Shown here one piece after another: positions 1-5,623 of a DNA stretch of 6,158 nt. The stretch lies in the NCBI GenBank assembly GCA_026419315.1, contig JANZZQ010000066.1, positions 1-6,158 on the forward strand. Direction: 5' to 3'. The translations under genes and the position numbers were made by a program. How positions within the stretch are numbered: the stretch's first letter is position 1; every line of letters starts with the position of its first letter. This DNA comes from Armatimonadota bacterium (lineage in GTDB: Bacteria; Armatimonadota; Fervidibacteria; Fervidibacterales; Fervidibacteraceae). Under the pieces are notes generated by a model, which worked only from the letters and a program-made list of their open reading frames with translations, was not told the origin of the DNA and ran no database searches.

Positions 1-536
1 ATGGTGTCCTGAGCTATTCCCTCGGGCACCCCGGCACTGTCAGGTATGCCGAAAGTTGTCGCACCGGAACCAGCCTTTACCAGCAAGTAGTCGGCGTGTC
101 CGTGATAACAGCCTTCAAACTTGACAATCTTCTTGCGACCTGTGTAGCCCCTTGCTGCTCGGATGGCGCTCATCGTTGCTTCGGTGCCGGAACTGACGAG
201 ACGGAGCATTTCCATTGATGGGAACGCTTGTTGGATTTTTTCTGCGAGGAGAACTTCAAGTTCCGTGGGTGTGCCGTAAGTTGTCCCTTTCTCAACTGTC
301 TTCTTCACCGCCTCAACTACTTCAGGATGAGCGTGACCGAGAATCAAAGGCCCCCAAGAGCAAACGAAGTCGATATACCTGTTGCCATCAACGTCCCAAA
401 GGTAACAACCTTCACCCTTTGCGACAAAGAACGGGATTCCGCCAACGGCACGGAAAGCCCTTACGGGTGAGTTAACGCCGCCGGGCATGAGTTTTTGTGC
501 TCGTTCGAAAAGCGCTTTTGACCTTTCGTTCCTCAC
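1..536 (-). CDS. hemL: Glutamate-1-semialdehyde 2,1-aminomutase, N-terminal part (runs off left edge)
   Basis: PLP-dependent cytoplasmic enzyme that converts glutamate-1-semialdehyde to 5-aminolevulinate in the C5 tetrapyrrole (haem) pathway. 178 residues are visible, beginning M-R-N-E-R-S-K and including the family hallmarks LMPGGVNSPVRAF (residues 16-28), the substrate-side segment WDVDGNRYIDFVCSWGPLILGH (about 47-68), the PLP-phosphate loop SSGTEA (115-120) and CYHGHAD (143-149). The family is about 425-430 residues long, so the catalytic Lys and the C-terminal domain lie outside the window. The start is the GTG at 536-534: an in-frame TGA sits two codons upstream, and GGTGAT lies 5 bases before it as a Shine-Dalgarno match. 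It begins only 16 bases after the stop of the cysteine-rich gene, so the two are probably co-transcribed. The family assignment is firm from the motifs; the GTG start is inferred. Confidence 0.95.
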   Translation of the reverse strand, partial: MRNERSKALFERAQKLMPGGVNSPVRAFRAVGGIPFFVAKGEGCYLWDVDGNRYIDFVCSWGPLILGHAHPEVVEAVKKTVEKGTTYGTPTELEVLLAEKIQQAFPSMEMLRLVSSGTEATMSAIRAARGYTGRKKIVKFEGCYHGHADYLLVKAGSGATTFGIPDSAGVPEGIAQDT

Positions 537-552
537 ATTTCATCACCAGCCT

Positions 553-951
553 TTACGAAGCGGTTCTGACCAACTCCCTAACGCAGGCGGGAAGGCTCTT
601 GCGAGACATGTGCGACCTCATGCAAAGACAGCAAATGCCGTGAAATTCGCAATCGTCGTTTGTGCAAGAGCAAATCTCTTTGTTCTCCTTCCGTCTTGAG
701 CAGTCAACACCTTCCGTGGAAGCCGCTTCAAGAACAGGTCTGAAACCGGTGCGGTAAAGGCTCAAGAAGCGTTGAAGCGACCTATCGTAGGTCCGCTCAA
801 CCTCAGGCGAGAAGAAACAACCAGGCAATTCTCCGTCCTCAAGGTGGTAATGTAAACAAAGGCAGCAGTTACCCTTGCGTGCACAGGTTGGCCACGAACA
901 AATGCACGATTTAATGTTTTCCTCAACCCGTTGGCATTCAATTTGCGGCAT
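553..951 (-). CDS. Cysteine-rich protein with two tandem DUF6485-like units
   Basis: 132-residue soluble protein without a signal peptide or membrane segment. Unit 1 (residues 6-45) and unit 2 (84-123) carry the same cysteine/histidine pattern, displaced by exactly 78 residues: C6/C84, C16/C94, C18/C96, C23/C101, C29-C30/C107-C108, C32/C110, H36/H114, C45/C123. Unit 1 has the text I associate with the uncharacterised DUF6485 family (ARKGNCCLC, HYH, GELPGCFF, then ERTYDRSLQRF). Unit 2 is more diverged (CEFHGICCLC, SLPAC). Family members as I recall them are single-unit, about 60-70 residues, so this looks like an internal duplication. The pattern suggests zinc or Fe-S binding, but no function is established. 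The ATG at 951-949 has a near-perfect Shine-Dalgarno (AAAGGAGGG, 958-966) 7 bases upstream. It is the first gene of an apparent operon with hemL. Confidence 0.85.
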   Translation of the reverse strand: MPQIECQRVEENIKSCICSWPTCARKGNCCLCLHYHLEDGELPGCFFSPEVERTYDRSLQRFLSLYRTGFRPVLEAASTEGVDCSRRKENKEICSCTNDDCEFHGICCLCMRSHMSRKSLPACVRELVRTAS

Positions 952-957
952 TGATCA

Positions 958-966
958 CCCTCCTTT
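958..966 (-). promoter_or_regulatory. Strong ribosome binding site of the cysteine-rich gene
   Basis: On the minus strand this reads AAAGGAGGG followed by TGATCA and then ATG. It is nearly the full complement of the 16S rRNA 3' end and fixes the start at 951. Confidence 0.8.
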
Positions 967-967
967 C

Positions 968-1428
968 AATTCGGTAGCGATGATGTCCGAACAGTTAGGT
1001 TCTTATGCAACTGAAACTCAACACTGCAAGATGTGCCTTTCGTGAGTTCAGGGTTGAGTCTGCCTTCAGTTGTGACTATTATGAGGCAGCAGTTTTCATG
1101 GTGCAATCCCGGAGCGGTCGCGAAACTCGTTGATTGGCTGGTTCTGTTTCCGCAAGCGTCTTGTCTGCAACTTGTCGTTTTCCCCGCCGAGCCTTGACCT
1201 TGAGCCAGGTTGGCTGTTTGGACCGATAAATAGCGAAGCGAGGTATCTTTTTTGCGGCAGAAGAGTGAACGGCTGTGAAAGAGACCACGTCACATTACAC
1301 TCGCCTCTTTTTCGCGGAGCCGCTAAAATTTCTGGTCACTCTTGAAAAATTTGCGGTCCTGCTGCAAGCTTTTGGGAAATTTCAGAGGCGTTAGCGGCGG
1401 CAGCCGTTTCAAGGGCAATTTTGTCTGC
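968..1428. other. Intergenic region without a recognisable gene
   Basis: About 460 bases between the start of the minus-strand cysteine-rich/hemL operon and the promoter of the plus-strand tRNA. Open frames here (for example minus 1079-1288, 69 codons) lack a ribosome binding site and any family motif. I see no tmRNA, SRP RNA or RNase P RNA signature. The only clear structure is the bulged inverted repeat at 1008-1072. The promoter of the cysteine-rich/hemL operon should lie at the left end of this stretch, but I could not find a convincing -35/-10 pair for it. Confidence 0.5.
1008..1072. repeat. Bulged inverted repeat upstream of the cysteine-rich/hemL operon
   Basis: Arm 1 is CAACTGAA (1008-1015) directly followed by ACTCAAC (1016-1022). 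Arm 2 is GTTGAGT (1053-1059), five unpaired bases (1060-1064), then TTCAGTTG (1065-1072). All 15 pairs are Watson-Crick, interrupted only by the 5-base bulge, with a loop of about 30 bases. It starts 56 bases upstream of the first gene's start codon, so it could be an operator or a structured 5' leader. Its function is unknown. Confidence 0.6.
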
Positions 1429-1457
1429 TTTACAGGTTTGGAAATTGCTGTTAAAAT
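1429..1457 (+). promoter_or_regulatory. Sigma-70-type promoter of tRNA-Pro
   Basis: The -35 is TTTACA (1429-1434) and the -10 is TAAAAT (1452-1457), separated by 17 bases; each differs from consensus by one base. The predicted transcription start near 1464 leaves a short leader of about 12 bases before the tRNA at 1477, as expected for a tRNA gene. Confidence 0.7.
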
Positions 1458-1476
1458 CTGCAGTGGCGATTGAGAC

Positions 1477-1554
1477 CGGGGCGTGGCGCAGTTTGGTTAG
1501 CGCGTGGGCATCGGGAGCCCAAGGTCGCCGGTTCAAGTCCGGCCGCCCCGACCA
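1477..1554 (+). tRNA. tRNA-Pro (anticodon CGG), CCA encoded
   Basis: Complete cloverleaf of 78 bases including CCA. The acceptor stem CGGGGCG (1477-1483) pairs perfectly with CGCCCCG (1544-1550). The D-stem is GCGC/GCGC (1486-1489, 1500-1503). The anticodon stem TGGGC/GCCCA (1505-1509, 1517-1521) encloses the loop ATCGGGA, so the anticodon is CGG (1512-1514), reading the Pro codon CCG. The T-stem is GCCGG/CCGGC with loop TTCAAGT (1532-1538). The discriminator base is A (1551) and CCA is encoded at 1552-1554. The gene stands alone, with its own promoter just upstream. Confidence 0.97.
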
Positions 1555-1755
1555 TTTCATTTTTGCCCCTTTACCTCAAAGGTGACAAACGCTTTTTACA
1601 ACCGCGGGGCTTTACTCCATATTCGCTTCCCTTTTCAACTGAGCCGTAAACTTTGACCTGTAGTTGTTGCCGAACTCCCCCGACCACCAATTTTCAGTTC
1701 AAACGAATTCGGAGCCCATGCTTTCTGAGCTATCAGCCACTCTCCGAAGGTTTTT
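1555..1755. other. Convergent gap between tRNA-Pro and mltG
   Basis: About 200 bases between two genes transcribed towards each other. A T-rich run follows the tRNA CCA, but I see no stable GC hairpin with a U-tract on either strand, so no intrinsic terminator is called. No gene is supported here. Confidence 0.4.
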
Positions 1756-2781
1756 CTAACGCAAGCCCTGTTTGCGTTGCCATTCCCTGTATGAGGCAAC
1801 TGCTTTGAGGTGCTCCTCATATGTGGTGCTGAAAATGTGGTAACCGTCACCGCGAGCCACATAGTAAAGGTAAGGAACATCAGCAGGTCGCAAAGCGGCA
1901 AGCAAAGACTCTAAACCAGGATTGCAGATTGGTCCGGGCGGCAAGCCTCTGTAACGATAGGTGTTGTAAGGCGAATCCACTTTCAAGTCGCGATAAAGCA
2001 CCCGTTTTTTCCTTTGCCCAAGGGCGTAAAGGACAGTGGCATCAATCTCGAGTTTCATGCCCCTTTTGAGCCGGTTAATGATCACGCCAGCAACGATGGG
2101 GCGTTCCTCGTCCACCTTGACTTCCCACTGAACCATCGAAGCGATCGTCACTAACTTGCGAAGCGAAAATTGGCTGCGTTCAATTTCATTGCGGTAGGGT
2201 TTCCAAAACCTTTTAACGAAAGTGTCGACCATTAGTTGAATGAGATAAGCCTCTTCACCAGGCCTCAACGGAGGGACATAGTAGGTTGCTGGAAAGAGCA
2301 AACCCTCCAGATCGCCTTCCCACTCAAACGGCAACTTGATTTCACCTTCCGGGTCCTTGACAATTTCCATAAACCGTTCCGAATCGCCTAAACCTAACTT
2401 TTCAACTCGCTCAGCGATTTCTTTCGCCATCATGCCTTCCCAAACCGTCAATCGAATGAATTCCGGGTGACTTTCGGAGAGCAGTTTCATCAGGTTCCAC
2501 AACGAAACAGGTGTTGCGACGCGGTAAATTCCTGCCTTTAACCGCTCTGGGATTTTAAGCCACCTTGACAAGCGCTCAAACCAAAAGCGGCTGTGAATCA
2601 AACCCAAACGCTCAAGTTCATCCGTCACCCGGTGAAAACTGTCGCCTCGGTAAACAACGAGGGTGACTGTTCCCCTCGCTCCCACCGGCGTGAAAAGAAT
2701 CCAACAGAACCAAAGCACCAGCGAAATCAACGCGAATGCGAAAACGGTGAGAACTTTAAACTTGAAATGGCTCACCTTCAT
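1756..2781 (-). CDS. mltG: Endolytic murein transglycosylase MltG (YceG-like)
   Basis: 341 residues, close to the E. coli protein (340). An inner-membrane enzyme that cleaves nascent glycan strands within the chain and sets their length. A short cytoplasmic N-terminus is followed by one membrane segment (about residues 9-30), a LysM-like region including LKAGIYRV (81-88), and the catalytic YceG domain. Visible hallmarks are EGLLFPATYYV (159-169), ASMVQWEV (214-221), INRLKRGMKLEIDATVLYALG (235-255), SPYNTYRYRGLPPGPICNPG (270-289) and PYLYYVARGDGYHIFS (303-318). The catalytic Glu, equivalent to E. coli Glu218 in IIEKE, is Glu220. The preceding Glu-Lys of the motif is Gln-Trp here, which is unusual. 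It ends with TAG. The ATG start at 2781 has GGGGGAG only 2 bases upstream, which is tight. The in-frame GTG two codons later has better spacing, so the start is uncertain by two residues. No clear promoter or terminator is visible. Confidence 0.95.
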   Translation of the reverse strand: MKVSHFKFKVLTVFAFALISLVLWFCWILFTPVGARGTVTLVVYRGDSFHRVTDELERLGLIHSRFWFERLSRWLKIPERLKAGIYRVATPVSLWNLMKLLSESHPEFIRLTVWEGMMAKEIAERVEKLGLGDSERFMEIVKDPEGEIKLPFEWEGDLEGLLFPATYYVPPLRPGEEAYLIQLMVDTFVKRFWKPYRNEIERSQFSLRKLVTIASMVQWEVKVDEERPIVAGVIINRLKRGMKLEIDATVLYALGQRKKRVLYRDLKVDSPYNTYRYRGLPPGPICNPGLESLLAALRPADVPYLYYVARGDGYHIFSTTYEEHLKAVASYREWQRKQGLR

Positions 2782-2833
2782 CGCTCCCCCAAAGACCTTG
2801 TAACTTCGTCGGTCTCAACTGCTCGGAGTATTC

Positions 2834-2856
2834 TGAAGGCGGTGCCCACGCCTTCA
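2834..2856. repeat. GC-rich hairpin repeat, copy 1
   Basis: Perfect 8-bp inverted repeat: TGAAGGCG (2834-2841) and CGCCTTCA (2849-2856) around a 7-base loop, GTGCCCA. On the plus strand it is followed after three bases by TTTT, giving a terminator-like look, although no plus-strand gene lies just upstream. On the minus strand it would sit in the 5' leader of mltG. Its minus-strand sequence shares the core TGAAGG-Y-GTGGGCAC with the hairpin at 4792-4810, so the two look like members of one dispersed repeat family. Confidence 0.65.
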
Positions 2857-2872
2857 CAATTTTGTCTCTTTG

Positions 2873-2931
2873 AAAGCCGTCCCGACAAATAATCCGAGAA
2901 GTCGGTTCCTGCCCGGTTGGCTTTCGGGACG
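2873..2931. repeat. Overlapping complementary arms between mltG and the CoA-disulfide reductase gene
   Basis: CGTCCCGA (2878-2885) pairs perfectly with TCGGGACG (2924-2931), enclosing a small hairpin CCGA-GAAG-TCGG (2894-2905). In addition AAAGCC (2873-2878) is complementary to GGCTTT (2919-2924), immediately beside the first arms. The order A-B-A'-B' means the two pairings can either form a pseudoknot-like fold or be alternatives. Function unknown. Confidence 0.45.
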
Positions 2932-3025
2932 AAACGCAACGACGGCACTTAGCCAACAAAGAAGTGATCAGGGAGAAGCCCGATATAGCGCATAGACAAA
3001 GTTGGTGCTGCAAAACAGCGTTTTT

Positions 3026-3046
3026 TGTCAACTGCCGTGTTTGACA
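3026..3046. promoter_or_regulatory. Candidate operator (dyad) upstream of the CoA-disulfide reductase gene
   Basis: TGTCAA (3026-3031) and TTGACA (3041-3046) form a perfect 6-bp dyad with a 9-base spacer, 87 bases upstream of the start codon. TTGACA equals the -35 consensus, but I find no matching -10 at 16-18 bases. A repressor or activator site is possible; this rests on symmetry alone. Confidence 0.3.
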
Positions 3047-3132
3047 GAAATCTTGAGAAGCAGCATTGGAAGTTCCTTAGCGACGGGTTGTGGTCTCTAT
3101 CAAAACCTCTCGCTCAAGAGGTGATGGCTCAA

Positions 3133-4794
3133 ATGAAACTTGTAATTGTTGGCGGGGGCGCTGGCGGTGCAACCGCAGCAGCGCGAGCGCGCAGGTTAGA
3201 TGAACGCGCCGAAATCATCTTGTTTGAACGGGGTGATCATGTTTCGTATGCTCATTGTGGCTTGCCTTACTACATCGGTGGCATTATTCAGAAACGGAAC
3301 GCATTGCTTGCATCTACTCCCGAAAGGTTCAAAAACCGCTACCGAGTTGATGTAAGGCTTCGCACTGAAGTGAGGCGAATTATAAGGGACGAAAAAACTG
3401 TTGAGGTTGTGGAACTCGATACCGGCAAAGTTTATCGCGAACGCTACGACAAACTGATCCTCGCACCCGGTTCATCTCCGGTCATCCCTCCGATTGAAGG
3501 CGTTGATTTGGACGGAATTTTCACGCTACGCAACCTGACCGATGCGGACAGGATCGTTCGCTTTATAAACGAGCGAAATCCTCAAAGGGCAATCGTTGTG
3601 GGTGCAGGTTTTATCGGGCTTGAATTGGTTGAGAATTTGAAACATTGCGGCATGGAAGTGACCCTCGTTGAAGTGTTAGACCATGTTTTACCTAAAATGG
3701 ACCCGGAGATGACGAGGGCGATTGAGGCGGAATTAAAGCGCAACGGAGTTAACGTCGCGCTCAACGAACAAGTTGTCAAGTTTGAACGAGAAGGTAATGC
3801 GATCTTGGCTCAACTGAAATCGGGGCGAAAGTTTGAGGCGGACATGGTGATGCTTAGTGTCGGCGTCAGACCGAACGTAGAGCTTGCCGTTTCAGCAGGG
3901 CTTGAAATAGGTTCTCAAGGTGGAATTAAAGTCAATGAGTTCTTGCAAACTTCCGACCCAGACATTTACGCGATCGGAGACGCAATTGAAGTTCCACACT
4001 TTGTGACTGGCGAACCCGTCTTAGTCCCACTTGCAGGTCCAGCAAACAGACAGGCGCGAATTGCCGTCGACAACATTTATGGACGCCGGGTGAAATACAG
4101 GGGGATTTTGGGGACGGCGATTGTCAAGGTTTTCAACATCGTTGCGGCGGTAACGGGGGTAAACGAAAAAACCCTCAACCGTCTCGGAATTCGCTACGAA
4201 AAATGTTACCTTCACCCTTTCTCCCACGCCACTTACTACCCGGGCGCTACTCAGATGACCATCAAACTTCTTTTCTCACCAGATGACGGTAAGATTTTCG
4301 GGGCCCAAATTGTTGGAAGAAACGGGGTTGACAAACGTATAGATGTCATAGCGACCGCCATTCTCGCAGGGATGAGTGTTGATGACTTGACGCATCTGGA
4401 GTTAGCTTATGCTCCACAGTTTAGCTCGGCAAAGGATGCGGTGAACATGGCCGGTTATGTGGCATCAAACATCCTCACCGGCGATTCACCAACCACCTTC
4501 TGGGATGAAATTGAAAAATTGCAAGACAAAGCTGTCGTCCTCGATGTTCGGACACGAGAGGAAACGATGCTTGGGAAGTATCCGGGTGCCGTAAACATTC
4601 CCCTTGAGGAGTTGAGGGAGCACATCCACGAACTTCCCAAAGACAAGCCCATTTACACCTACTGCACAGTCGGGCTGAGGGGCTACATCGCAGCGAGAAT
4701 TCTCGGACATAACGGCTTCAAAGTCAAGAACCTAAGCGGAGGGCTTCAAATGCTTTCCCGCCAGTTGCCCACAAAGGAACTGAAACAGCACTGA
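3133..4794 (+). CDS. CoA-disulfide / NAD(P)H-dependent persulfide reductase fused to rhodanese (CoADR-Rhd)
   Basis: Flavoenzyme of 553 residues that uses NAD(P)H to reduce CoA disulfide, CoA persulfide or polysulfide; cytoplasmic. Domains: FAD-binding GGGAGG (residues 7-12), active-site Cys42 in SYAHCGLPYYIGG, NAD(P)-binding GAGFIG (157-162), the second FAD motif IYAIGDA (278-284), and a dimerisation domain with YY (368-369) and Tyr426 in AYAPQFSSAKD, matching the tyrosines of known CoA-disulfide reductases. A rhodanese domain (about 457-545) follows, with DVRTREE and catalytic Cys511 in YCTVGLRGY. The length and the position of both cysteines match the Bacillus anthracis CoADR-Rhd type (about 554 residues). 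I chose ATG 3133 because AGAGGTGAT ends 8 bases before it; the ATG at 3124 overlaps that site, and an upstream TTG (3025) would add 36 unrelated residues. It ends with TGA, showing that TGA does act as a stop in this genome. A diiron protein and a peroxiredoxin follow on the same strand. Confidence 0.95.
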   Translation: MKLVIVGGGAGGATAAARARRLDERAEIILFERGDHVSYAHCGLPYYIGGIIQKRNALLASTPERFKNRYRVDVRLRTEVRRIIRDEKTVEVVELDTGKVYRERYDKLILAPGSSPVIPPIEGVDLDGIFTLRNLTDADRIVRFINERNPQRAIVVGAGFIGLELVENLKHCGMEVTLVEVLDHVLPKMDPEMTRAIEAELKRNGVNVALNEQVVKFEREGNAILAQLKSGRKFEADMVMLSVGVRPNVELAVSAGLEIGSQGGIKVNEFLQTSDPDIYAIGDAIEVPHFVTGEPVLVPLAGPANRQARIAVDNIYGRRVKYRGILGTAIVKVFNIVAAVTGVNEKTLNRLGIRYEKCYLHPFSHATYYPGATQMTIKLLFSPDDGKIFGAQIVGRNGVDKRIDVIATAILAGMSVDDLTHLELAYAPQFSSAKDAVNMAGYVASNILTGDSPTTFWDEIEKLQDKAVVLDVRTREETMLGKYPGAVNIPLEELREHIHELPKDKPIYTYCTVGLRGYIAARILGHNGFKVKNLSGGLQMLSRQLPTKELKQH

Positions 4795-4810
4795 AGGTGT
4801 GGGCACGCCT
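4792..4810 (+). repeat. GC-rich hairpin repeat, copy 2, overlapping the CoADR-Rhd stop
   Basis: AGGTGT (4795-4800) pairs with ACGCCT (4805-4810) around GGGC (one G-U pair), immediately after the TGA stop. With the stop it reads TGAAGGTGTGGGCACGCCT, differing from the minus-strand copy at 2834-2856 by one substitution and one missing base over the shared core. No U-run follows, so it is at best a weak terminator or mRNA 3' stabiliser. Confidence 0.55.
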
Positions 4811-4885
4811 AAAAGTTTGTGACTTGTGCCATACTCATATGTAGCGGGTTGGAGTGAGAGGTTGGTTGTTGGCGGAAGCGACATT

Positions 4886-4893
4886 GGAGGTGA
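4886..4893 (+). promoter_or_regulatory. Ribosome binding site of the ferritin-like gene
   Basis: GGAGGTGA ends 7 bases before ATG 4901, and a second AAGGAG directly abuts the start codon. This selects 4901 over the in-frame GTG at 4826, which has no comparable site. Confidence 0.75.
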
Positions 4894-4900
4894 AAAGGAG

Positions 4901-5380
4901 ATGGCAATTTTCAAGGCAGCCGAGATCGTAGACATGGCTTTGGAGATTGAACGCATCGGGTTCAAATTTTACACTGCCCTCGCCGAAAGCGCCACCGACG
5001 ATGAAGCTCGCTCAACATTTAAATGGCTCGCAAGCGAAGAGCAAGCCCACGAAAAGGAATTTTGGAAACTCCGTGAAAGCGCAGGAACTTACTCGCTCCC
5101 GGAAAGTTACCCCGGTGAATGGCAAGCCTATGTCCAAGCCCTTGTTGAGTCCCTCACCGTTCTCGGGGACGAAGAAATCCGGGAAGTAGCGAAAGAAGCC
5201 GACTTCGCTGAAGCGTTGAAAGTCGGCATCGCCCTCGAGAAAGACTCCATCCTTTTCTACGAAGCTCTCAAAAAGTATGTTCCCGCAAGCCACCACAAAG
5301 TGGTTGACGAAATAATCGCCCAAGAACAAGCCCACCTCCTCAAGTTGACCAGCATGTTGAAGGAAGTTAAGACGCATTAA
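4901..5380 (+). CDS. Ferritin-like diiron protein, rubrerythrin family (no rubredoxin domain)
   Basis: 159 residues, all-helical, cytoplasmic. A complete diiron ligand set is visible in two homologous halves: Glu17 (EIERIGFKFY), Glu47 and His50 (EEQAH), then Glu113 (ALEKDSILFY), Glu142 and His145 (QEQAH). Rubrerythrins reduce hydrogen peroxide in anaerobes. This version lacks the C-terminal rubredoxin-like CxxC pairs and has no cysteine at all, so electrons must come from a separate partner, or it may be a peroxide/iron-handling protein of another kind. It lies 106 bases downstream of CoADR-Rhd and 243 bases upstream of the peroxiredoxin, all in the same direction, supporting a role in oxidative defence. 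The family is confident; the exact activity is inferred. Confidence 0.92.
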   Translation: MAIFKAAEIVDMALEIERIGFKFYTALAESATDDEARSTFKWLASEEQAHEKEFWKLRESAGTYSLPESYPGEWQAYVQALVESLTVLGDEEIREVAKEADFAEALKVGIALEKDSILFYEALKKYVPASHHKVVDEIIAQEQAHLLKLTSMLKEVKTH

Positions 5381-5392
5381 CAAATTTGGTCC

Positions 5393-5436
5393 CTTCAGGA
5401 CAGCCCCCCTGAAGCGAGGCCTTAAAAATTGGGCCT
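5393..5436 (+). terminator. Possible terminator: two adjacent hairpins after the ferritin-like gene
   Basis: Hairpin 1: CTTCAGG (5393-5399) with CCTGAAG (5408-5414), loop of 8 bases. Hairpin 2: AGGCC (5417-5421) with GGCCT (5432-5436), loop of 10 bases. They start 13 bases after the TAA stop, where a terminator is expected, but no U-tract follows either hairpin. This could be a factor-dependent end or a processing/stability element. Confidence 0.4.
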
Positions 5437-5517
5437 AAAGAATCCGAAATTGGGGTTTTGCCTGACGAAAAACGGACTTGCTTCTGAAACAAAATATCGG
5501 CGGGTGAACATAGACTA

Positions 5518-5542
5518 AGGAGGAAAAGAAATGGGCATGTAG
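5518..5542 (+). other. Three-codon mini-ORF with a perfect ribosome binding site in the peroxiredoxin leader
   Basis: AAGGAGG (5518-5524) is followed 6 bases later by ATG GGC ATG TAG (5531-5542), Met-Gly-Met-stop. The frame is the same as that of the peroxiredoxin, which starts 81 bases further on with its own AAAGGAGGG. It may be a translated leader affecting downstream expression, or a relic of an older start. Nothing shows that it is functional. Confidence 0.35.
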
Positions 5543-5623
5543 TTGGGTGCAGCAAGTTTCCTTGCTTGCTATTGTTACAACGAGTTCGGCAAGCGAGGAA
5601 AATTCACGAAAGGAGGGAGTGCG

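Noticed and set aside
1079..1288. 69-codon minus-strand open frame between the cysteine-rich gene and the tRNA
   Set aside because: No ribosome binding site, no recognisable motif, and an overlapping alternative frame of similar length; not supported as a gene.
1336..1560. 74-codon minus-strand open frame across the tRNA
   Set aside because: Its start region is the antisense of tRNA-Pro (the familiar SGRPDLNRRP-type artefact); the cloverleaf is perfect and there is no ribosome binding site.
3041..3069. TTGACA as the -35 of a CoADR-Rhd promoter
   Set aside because: No acceptable -10 sequence at 16-18 bases downstream; kept only as half of a dyad.
3025..3132. Upstream TTG start giving a 589-residue CoADR-Rhd
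   Set aside because: The additional 36 residues do not resemble the family, the TTG has no Shine-Dalgarno, and ATG 3133 gives the normal family length with a well-spaced site.
4792..4794. Genome-wide reassignment of TGA as a sense codon
   Set aside because: CoADR-Rhd ends in TGA at its expected length, an in-frame TGA lies just upstream of hemL, and no other gene in the window has an internal TGA.
5012..5383. 123-codon minus-strand open frame opposite the ferritin-like gene
   Set aside because: Shadow of the well-supported diiron protein; no ribosome binding site or family features.
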